Shown: positions 6,925-11,860 of the stretch, one piece after another
Layout of the letters: every line of letters starts with the position of its first letter
Position numbering within the stretch: position 1 is the first letter of the stretch
Assembly (NCBI GenBank): GCA_002336855.1
Contig: DDEV01000076.1
Location: 1-11,860 of the forward strand
DNA from: Leucobacter sp. UBA1945
GTDB taxonomy: Bacteria; Actinomycetota; Actinomycetes; Actinomycetales; Microbacteriaceae
Length of the DNA: 11,860 nucleotides
Reading direction: 5' to 3'
Made by a program: the position numbers and the translations under genes
Notes under the pieces: model-generated
What the model saw: only the letters and a program-made list of their open reading frames with translations
Database searches by the model: none
Told to the model about the DNA's origin: nothing

Positions 6925-7742
6925 GAGTCGCCCCCTGCTGCGCGAATGAGGGCCCTCGTGATCGAGTGTGACGGGCTTTCGAGAATCTGCCCGACCGTGC
7001 CCTGCTCGATCACGTTGCCACCATCGAATACGAGCACGCGTTCGGCAACCTCAGCCATGACCGCCAGATCGTGGGTGATGAACACGAGCGAGGTATCGTC
7101 GCCCTCGGTCAGCTCGCGAAAAAGCCGCAGCACCCCCTTTTGCACGGTGACATCGAGCGCCGTCGTTGGCTCGTCAGCAAGTAGCAACCCGGGCCTTGCA
7201 GAGATCGCTGCAGCAATCGCGGCGCGCTGGCGCTGGCCGCCGCTCACTTCGTGTGGGTATGCGCGAACCATGCGCTCGGGGTCTTTCAGGCCCACCCGGG
7301 AAGCGAGGCGCAGCGCCGCAGCTCTGCGCTCGACGCGGGTGAGCGAGTAGTGCAGCGCGAGTGCCTCGGTCATCTGCCGGCCGAGGCGATGCAGCGGGTT
7401 GAGCGCGGTCTTCGGCTCTTGAAACACCATGCCGATGCGGTCTCCGCGAAGCGACGCGAGCTCGGCGTCGGGCATGCCAACGAGCTCGGTCTCGCCGAGT
7501 CGAATGGAGCCCTGTACCGACGCGTGTTCTGGCAACAGCCCTGCAACAGCAAGCGCGGTGAGCGTCTTGCCAGAACCCGAGCCGCCGATGAAGCCGAGGC
7601 GTTCACCCGGCGCGAGCGAGAACGAGATGCCGTGCAGCAGCTCGACACCGCCGATCGATACCCTGAGATCGGCCACCTCGAGCGGGGGCGCGAGCGCGGG
7701 CGTTGTCGCGGACTGCGACGTCGACTGAGTTCGATCGCTCAT
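6921..7742 (-). CDS. Opp/Dpp-type ABC transporter ATP-binding protein (OppD-like)
   Basis: This is the first ATPase subunit of the importer, 273 aa. Motifs are Walker A GGSGSGKT (53-60), Q-loop in VFQEPKTALNPL (107-117, the EPxxxLNP form typical of OppD), signature VSGGQRQR (166-173), Walker B LLLADEP (186-192), D-loop TALD (194-197) and H-loop THD (223-225). Around 20 Ser/Thr/Ala-rich residues precede the conserved start of the domain. It is shorter than many OppD proteins (about 330 aa), because the C-terminal regulatory or iron-sulfur-like extension is missing. The ATG overlaps the oppC-like stop and its own stop overlaps the oppF-like start, each by 4 nt, so the four downstream subunits are probably translationally coupled. 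Confidence 0.94.
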   Translation of the reverse strand: MSDRTQSTSQSATTPALAPPLEVADLRVSIGGVELLHGISFSLAPGERLGFIGGSGSGKTLTALAVAGLLPEHASVQGSIRLGETELVGMPDAELASLRGDRIGMVFQEPKTALNPLHRLGRQMTEALALHYSLTRVERRAAALRLASRVGLKDPERMVRAYPHEVSGGQRQRAAIAAAISARPGLLLADEPTTALDVTVQKGVLRLFRELTEGDDTSLVFITHDLAVMAEVAERVLVFDGGNVIEQGTVGQILESPSHSITRALIRAAGGDS

Positions 7743-8623
7743 GCGGGGTCTCCTGACTGCACGCTATCAGCGCGGCGCCCTCCGAACCGCAGGCGCGGAT
7801 CCATCGCTTCGCGAAGCGCGTCGCCCAAGAGATAGAACGCGAGTACCGTCAGCGTGATGGCGAGCCCTGGCCACATGACGACAGCCGGGTGTATCGCGAT
7901 CTGCGACTGCGACTCCTGAAGCATGAGGCCCCACGATGGAACGCTCGGGGGAGCGCCGAAGCCGAGGTAGCTGAGGCCCGCCTCGGCGAGAATCGCGAGG
8001 CCCATCGCGAGCGAAAGCTGCACGACAAACACCGGCGCGGCGTTCGGCAGCAGGTGCATGCGAAGAATCGCCCACCTCGACAGCCCCGAGGCTCTGGCGG
8101 CGAGAATGAAATCCTCGGCGTTGATCTGCCTGAGCTCGGCCCGCACCACGCGCGCGATCTGCACCCCGTAACCGATGCCGACCGACACGATCACGACCGG
8201 GATCCCGCTGCCGAACACGGCCGCGAGCATGATCGCGAGCAGCAGCGTCGGAAACGCGATCAATACATCGATGAATATGATGAGCGGCTCACGCAGTTTT
8301 CTCGGGCCGAGCGCCGAGATGATGGCGAGCCCGAGGCCAATGAGGCCAGACACGAGCGCCGCACCGAGCACCACCAGCACGGTGACTCTTGCGCCTGCCA
8401 TCAACCGTGAGGCGATGTCGCGGCCGCTACTGTCTGTGCCGAGCCAATGCGTGAGCGAGGGCGACTGCCAGGCCTCAGAGATGTTTGACTGATTCGGATT
8501 CGCAGGCAGCCAGAAGAGCGAGACGAGTGCTGTGATCGCGAGCAGGGCGAGCACCGCAAGGGCGAATGCGCCGCGGGGTGAACGAATGAGGTGGCGCATG
8601 GTGCCACCGCGCTGCCCGCTCAT
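7739..8623 (-). CDS. Opp/Dpp-type ABC transporter permease (OppC-like)
   Basis: This is an integral membrane permease, 294 aa, partnering with the OppB-like subunit to form the translocation channel. After a short N-terminus a first helix lies at about 19-39. The OppC/DppC hallmark HWLGTDSSGRDI (59-70) precedes the core domain. Further helices are visible at about 80-105, 113-137, 140-160, 198-216 and 246-268. The EAA coupling loop is INAEDFILAARASGLS followed by LLPN (167-194). EAGLSYLGFGAPPSVPSWG (214-232) is another strong family signature. ATG 8623 has GGAAGAG about 6 nt upstream and overlaps the oppB-like stop by 4 nt; ATG 8599 is a weaker alternative. It ends in a short charged tail overlapping the oppD-like start. 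Confidence 0.95.
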   Translation of the reverse strand: MSGQRGGTMRHLIRSPRGAFALAVLALLAITALVSLFWLPANPNQSNISEAWQSPSLTHWLGTDSSGRDIASRLMAGARVTVLVVLGAALVSGLIGLGLAIISALGPRKLREPLIIFIDVLIAFPTLLLAIMLAAVFGSGIPVVIVSVGIGYGVQIARVVRAELRQINAEDFILAARASGLSRWAILRMHLLPNAAPVFVVQLSLAMGLAILAEAGLSYLGFGAPPSVPSWGLMLQESQSQIAIHPAVVMWPGLAITLTVLAFYLLGDALREAMDPRLRFGGRRADSVQSGDPA

Positions 8624-9573
8624 TGCTCTTCCACTCTGAGCCGCGGGTCGATCATTCGGTGCACGACATCGACGAGCGCGCCGAGCCCCAGAATCACCGC
8701 GGTGAGTACGAAGAGCGTGCTCTGCACCTTGATCAGGTCGCGTTGGCCGACGTCAACGACCAGCATGCGACCGAGGCCCGGCAGGCTGAAGAGCTGCTCG
8801 ATGACGACTGCCCCGACGAGCAGGCCCGCGACCTGCAGCCCCAGCATTGAGACGACCGAGAGCCCGACACCGGGCAGGCCGTGGCGCACGAGCGCGCCGA
8901 GCCGGGTGTACCCGCGCGACATTGCGGTGCGCACGTGCTCGGCGCCGATTGCGCTCAGCGTCGCGCTCTTCACGAAGCGAAACAGTACCGCGCCCTCGAT
9001 CAGGCCGATGGTCAAGGCGGGCAGGGTGAGCGACCGTATTGCGGCAAGAGGATCGGCCCAAGCATCGCGCGGAAACCCCTGCGAGGGCAGCCAACCGAGC
9101 CAGGTCGAGAACAGCACGATGCCGAGCAGGCCGGCCCACACGGCTGGCACCGCTGCAGCGATCACGCCCAGCACGGAAAGCACTCGGCTCGGCAGCGCCT
9201 GCCTGCGGTATGCCGCGAACACTCCGAGCGGCAACGCTACGATGAGCGCGATGGTGAGCGAGTAGAGCGTCAGCGGAACGGTGACCTGCGCCTTCTCGGC
9301 GATCTCGGCGGCGATCGACGTGCCCGAGACTACTGAACTGCCGAGCTGGCCGGTGAACACCCCGCCGAGCCAGTCGAGGTATTGCAGGGGCAGCGGCACG
9401 TTCAAACCGAGGCGTTCTCGAATAGCTTCTACCTGAGCGGGAGAGGCGCTCGTGCCACCGATTACCTGCGCAACATCGCCCGGCAACAGGCGTAGAGAAA
9501 TGAAAATGATGAGGCTCGCCAAAAAAAGACCCGCGAGAAGCGTCAGTGCCCTGACTGCGAGGAAGCGGATCAT
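8620..9573 (-). CDS. Opp/Dpp-type ABC transporter permease (OppB-like)
   Basis: This is an integral membrane permease, 317 aa, the first channel subunit. The N-terminal helix (about 8-29) is followed by the family sequence LRLLPGDVAQ (27-36), and then the periplasm-type loop with the RLGLNVPLPLQYLDWLGG (54-71) and TGQLGSS (74-80) signatures. Core helices lie at about 98-121, 130-157, 183-203, 236-258 and 285-305. The EAA loop is HVRTAMSRGYTRLGALVRHGLPG (213-235, split here only by eye). FSLPGLGRMLVVDVGQRD (262-279) and DPRLR (309-313) near the end are typical of OppB/DppB. ATG 9573 has AGGA 7 nt upstream. It is 94 nt from the binding-protein gene, and that gap holds a hairpin. Confidence 0.95.
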   Translation of the reverse strand: MIRFLAVRALTLLAGLFLASLIIFISLRLLPGDVAQVIGGTSASPAQVEAIRERLGLNVPLPLQYLDWLGGVFTGQLGSSVVSGTSIAAEIAEKAQVTVPLTLYSLTIALIVALPLGVFAAYRRQALPSRVLSVLGVIAAAVPAVWAGLLGIVLFSTWLGWLPSQGFPRDAWADPLAAIRSLTLPALTIGLIEGAVLFRFVKSATLSAIGAEHVRTAMSRGYTRLGALVRHGLPGVGLSVVSMLGLQVAGLLVGAVVIEQLFSLPGLGRMLVVDVGQRDLIKVQSTLFVLTAVILGLGALVDVVHRMIDPRLRVEEQ

Positions 9574-9615
9574 CCCTAAATCCTATCCGTTTGCGTGCCG
9601 TAGCCGAGGCAGAAC

Positions 9616-9654
9616 GCAATCGCCCGGGCACCTCTCGGGCACCCGGGCGATTGC
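9616..9654 (-). promoter_or_regulatory. Intercistronic hairpin between the binding-protein and permease genes
   Basis: A perfect 13-bp GC-rich inverted repeat pairs 9616-9628 with 9642-9654 around a 13-nt loop. On the minus strand it begins about 14 nt after the binding-protein stop. No T-run follows it, so it is not a classic intrinsic terminator. Such structures often protect the upstream mRNA from 3' decay or cause partial termination, giving more binding protein than channel subunits. The structure is seen; the role is inferred. Confidence 0.7.
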
Positions 9655-9667
9655 TTGGCGTAGCAGC

Positions 9668-11260
9668 TTAGCTGACGCTCACTCCCGCGAGGTTGATGCG
9701 CGAGTTGGTGTTGCTGTTCGGGAAGCCCTGCACGTGCTTCGCGACGGCGTTTGCCGGGGTGTAGTTGATCAGCCACTTCGCCGGCGCCTCGGCAGCGACA
9801 ATGCGGGCGGCCTGCTGCACCAGCTCGACCGCCTGTTCGGGGTCGGTGGTCGCGATCGACTGCGCGTACAGATCCTGCACCTCGGGGTTGTTGTAGCCGA
9901 AGTAGTAGTCGGGGTTCGTGTAGTTGACGAAGTCATTCGCCTCTGCGTGGTTGACGTAGCTGAGGTCGTACTGCCTCGGGCTGCCGTCTTCGGGCGCCGA
10001 GTAGACGTCGCTCAGCCAGGTGCCGAACTCGACCGGGTTCACGTTCAGCTTCACGCCGATCGCATCGAACTGGGTGACCACCTGGTTGATGGCGTCGCTC
10101 GCGTAGAAGCTCGGAATCGTGACGGTGAGCTCGAGGCCCTCGGCGTAGCCGGCCTCTGCGAGCAGCGCCTTCGCGGCCTCGGGGTCATACGCATTCACCG
10201 AAGTGAGATCTTCGTAAGCCGGCTCGAGATCGGTGATCGGGCCGCCGAGCACCTTGCCGTCACCGTAGAAGGCCTCAACGATCGAGTTTCCGTCGATCGC
10301 CATGGAGAGCGCGGTGCGCACACGCACGTCGTTCAGCGGGGCCTTCTGCGAGTTGAAAGCGAGCGTGAAGACGTCGGTGCTGTCGGCGTGCTCGATCGCG
10401 AAGTCGGTGCCCTCGAACTGCGACACCATGTTCGAAGTGACGGGAGCGAGCACGTCGAGGTCGCCCTCGAGCGCCGCGTTCGTCGCCGCGTTCGCGTCGG
10501 GAATGTAGCGCCACACGACCGTCTCGACCGCGGGCTTCTCGCCCCAGTACTCGGGGTTTGCGGCGAAGGTGATGCTGTCGCCCTGCTTCCACTGCTTGAG
10601 CGCGAACGGGCCGGTGCCGTTGCTCGTGCTTGCGAGGTCGCCCGTGTACGCGGTCTCGAACACGAGTCCAGGGCGGTTTGCGAGCTGCCACAGCAGCTGG
10701 CTGTTCGGTGCGGAGAGCTCGAGCACCACGGTGCGCTCGTCGGGTGAGGTCACGGTGACCGGCGCTCCGAGCGCGGTGCTGAGCGACGCGGGGCCCTCGG
10801 CCGCGCTGAGCGAGTCAACCACGTCTGCGGCGGTGAGCTTGTTGCCCGAGGTGAAGCTGACACCCTCGCGCAGCGTAAAGGTGTAGGTCAGGCCGTCGTC
10901 GCTCTGCTCTGGCAAATCTTCTGCGAGCACCGGCACAAACTCATCGACGGTGCCCGACTTCAGGCCGATGAGGCCCTGGTAGACGTTGTCGATCAGAATC
11001 TGGTCGAGGGCGACACCGCCCGTTGCGCGAATGTCGAGGTTGCTCGGCTCGAGCTGCAAGCCGACGACGAGCTCTTTGCCCGCGCCGTTGCCGCCGCCCC
11101 CGGCATTCGAATCCTGGTCGCGGCCAAGCCAGAAGACCAGTGCGGCGACGATTGCCGCGACGGCGATGACTGCGATCGTAATGATCAGGGGTGTCTTCGA
11201 GCGGCCGCGCTTGCGGTACTCGGGCGCCTCGGCTGGGGCGCTCGTGTTCGACTCGGTCAC
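9668..11260 (-). CDS. Family 5 extracellular solute-binding protein, transmembrane-anchored (OppA/DppA-like)
   Basis: This 530-aa protein is the extracellular receptor of the importer and should bind peptides or a similar solute. It begins with about 23 hydrophilic residues ending in a basic cluster (YRKRGRSKTP, 15-24), then one hydrophobic helix (24-45), a Gly-rich linker (53-61) and the binding domain from about 62. Family 5 features include KLTAADVVDSLSAAEGP (about 140-156), GTGPFALKQWKQGDSITFAA and NPEYWGEKP mid-protein, and DVRVRTALSMAIDGNSIVEAF. I see no lipobox and no cysteine anywhere, so it is probably held by the uncleaved helix, not by a lipid. GTG 11260 is chosen because GAGGAG lies at 11274-11269 with 8-nt spacing. 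It heads the transporter operon. Confidence 0.93.
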   Translation of the reverse strand: MTESNTSAPAEAPEYRKRGRSKTPLIITIAVIAVAAIVAALVFWLGRDQDSNAGGGGNGAGKELVVGLQLEPSNLDIRATGGVALDQILIDNVYQGLIGLKSGTVDEFVPVLAEDLPEQSDDGLTYTFTLREGVSFTSGNKLTAADVVDSLSAAEGPASLSTALGAPVTVTSPDERTVVLELSAPNSQLLWQLANRPGLVFETAYTGDLASTSNGTGPFALKQWKQGDSITFAANPEYWGEKPAVETVVWRYIPDANAATNAALEGDLDVLAPVTSNMVSQFEGTDFAIEHADSTDVFTLAFNSQKAPLNDVRVRTALSMAIDGNSIVEAFYGDGKVLGGPITDLEPAYEDLTSVNAYDPEAAKALLAEAGYAEGLELTVTIPSFYASDAINQVVTQFDAIGVKLNVNPVEFGTWLSDVYSAPEDGSPRQYDLSYVNHAEANDFVNYTNPDYYFGYNNPEVQDLYAQSIATTDPEQAVELVQQAARIVAAEAPAKWLINYTPANAVAKHVQGFPNSNTNSRINLAGVSVS

Positions 11261-11281
11261 GTCAGTGGCTCCTCGGGTCGT

Positions 11282-11299
11282 GCGCGGCTGGTGCCGCGC
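11282..11299 (-). promoter_or_regulatory. Hairpin in the leader of the binding-protein gene
   Basis: GCGCGGC and GCCGCGC form a perfect 7-bp stem with a 4-nt loop, ending 8 nt before the GAGGAG ribosome binding site. In the likely transcript it lies in the 5' untranslated region. It could set mRNA stability or translation level. It contains no recognised riboswitch core. Confidence 0.5.
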
Positions 11300-11346
11300 G
11301 CTGAATTGATAGACGGCGGGCGGCAGTGCTCGTGCGTCAAGAGCCG

Positions 11347-11375
11347 AGAGTACGCCGCTTTTGCGTAATTGTCTT
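11347..11375 (-). promoter_or_regulatory. Candidate vegetative promoter of the Opp-type operon
   Basis: On the minus strand, AAGACA (11375-11370) and TACTCT (11352-11347) are separated by 17 nt, a fair match to vegetative -35 and -10 boxes. Transcription would start near 11340, giving an untranslated leader of about 80 nt. It is the best spaced pair in the 233-nt gap before the operon. The call is by eye and moderate to weak. Confidence 0.4.
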
Positions 11376-11411
11376 CCCGCAGAACAGCTTGTTAACAGTT
11401 TGTGACATTAC

Positions 11412-11440
11412 CCATAAGCGTGAGCAAGGGTGACCATAAG
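11412..11440. repeat. Pair of 7-bp direct repeats upstream of the transporter promoter
   Basis: CCATAAG occurs at 11412-11418 and again at 11434-11440, 22 bp apart, about two turns of the helix. Both copies sit upstream of the candidate -35 (roughly -72 to -100 relative to the inferred start), a position suited to an activator site. The repeats are short, so chance is possible. A TGTTAACA palindrome also lies at 11390-11397. Confidence 0.35.
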
Positions 11441-11493
11441 TAAACGAAGAGGATCGCGGCCGGCCAGTGCGTGCCCTGACGATGCAAAATCAG

Positions 11494-11860
11494 TTACCGA
11501 GAGAGCACGAGAATCGCTGAGGCGAGCTCGCCAGGCGATGCCTCGTGCACGTTGTGCGGCCCCGCGACGGTGACGACCTCGCTGCCGGGCAGCCGGGTGC
11601 GCCACTCGGCCACAAGCTCGGGCCCAATGAGACCGTCTGATCCTCGCACCAAAGAAACGCTCGTGCCGCCCCGCTGCACCGCTTCGAGAGGTGCCCAGAT
11701 CGGCGCAAACGGGGTGCCCTCGCCCATGCCGTCCATGGGCGCGGCCTCCATGTGCGCGAAGTGGTGTGCCCATTCCCAGCGCCCGTCGGGCCGCTGCCGC
11801 GCATTGAACGCGACCCCGCGGGCGAGCGCCGCGCGATCCTCGCCGATACCGTAGGCGACC
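11494..11860 (-). CDS. Alpha/beta hydrolase, C-terminal part (5' end off window)
   Basis: The minus-strand frame is open from the right edge to the TAA at 11494-11496 and gives the last 121 residues of a protein. The C-terminal end has the layout of an alpha/beta hydrolase fold enzyme: VSLVRGSDGLIGPELVAEW carries the strand and acidic-residue region, and VAGPHNVHEASPGELASAIL carries the likely catalytic His, followed by the closing helix. The usual GxGHxxxxExP form reads GPHNVHEASP here. The Ser nucleophile elbow would lie off the window. An internal ATG at 11751 is not the start, because the coding frame continues without interruption to the edge. The substrate is unknown. The gene ends 233 nt before the transporter start with no clear terminator between, so read-through into the operon is possible. 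Confidence 0.82.
   Translation of the reverse strand, partial: VAYGIGEDRAALARGVAFNARQRPDGRWEWAHHFAHMEAAPMDGMGEGTPFAPIWAPLEAVQRGGTSVSLVRGSDGLIGPELVAEWRTRLPGSEVVTVAGPHNVHEASPGELASAILVLSR

Noticed and set aside
6100..7350. 416-aa plus-strand open frame opposite the ATPase genes
   Set aside because: It spans two well-defined ABC ATPases on the minus strand and shows no domain of its own.
9452..10747. 431-aa plus-strand open frame opposite the binding-protein gene
   Set aside because: It is antisense to the binding-protein gene, the hairpin and the start of the permease, and its repetitive Arg/Val/Glu-rich composition is typical of a shadow frame.
11494..11751. A stand-alone 85-aa gene starting at ATG 11751
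   Set aside because: The frame continues open upstream to the window edge with hydrolase-like sequence, so this is an internal Met of a larger truncated gene.

Overview
The window comes from a high-GC Gram-positive actinobacterium. A Microbacteriaceae-like organism (Leucobacter or a relative) is my best guess, but this is inferred from content, not a database match. The clues are strong G/C preference at third codon positions, a SigR/SigH-type sigma factor with its zinc anti-sigma factor next to aroA and rsgA (an arrangement I recall around mycobacterial sigH), and a DUF2510 domain, which is common in actinobacteria. All genes except sigR-rsrA lie on the minus strand.

Region 1 (1-2499, minus): aroA (EPSP synthase, shikimate pathway) is followed after 5 nt by rsgA (circularly permuted ribosome-assembly GTPase), which runs off the left edge. 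AroA carries an unusual C-terminal extension of about 65 glycine-rich residues.

Region 2 (2500-3665, plus): the thiol-oxidative stress module sigR-rsrA, with the two genes overlapping by 4 nt. Upstream is a textbook sigma-R promoter (GGAAT-N18-GTT), implying autoregulation. Two start codons are credible: GTG 2587 with a near-perfect ribosome binding site just after that promoter, and GTG 2710 at the conserved family N-terminus. This is the layout expected for a long inducible isoform and a short constitutive one. A long perfect hairpin after rsrA serves as a likely terminator for both converging strands.

Region 3 (3664-6039, minus): a large membrane-tethered protein with DUF2510, one transmembrane helix, an FN3-like segment and a C-terminal transglutaminase-like domain with an intact Cys-His-Asp triad.

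Region 4 (6103-11260, minus): a complete peptide/nickel-type (Opp/Dpp) ABC importer in the order binding protein, permease B, permease C, ATPase D, ATPase F. The last four genes are joined by 4-nt ATGA overlaps. The binding protein has a transmembrane anchor instead of a lipoprotein lipobox. An inverted repeat separates it from the permeases. The leader upstream has a candidate promoter, a 5'UTR hairpin and a pair of direct repeats.

Region 5 (11494-11860, minus): the C-terminal part of an alpha/beta hydrolase, cut by the right edge.

I found no mobile elements, CRISPR arrays, tRNAs or rRNAs. Most of the window is ordinary core and transport content. The best leads are the dual-start sigR arrangement, the AroA tail and the membrane-anchored transglutaminase.
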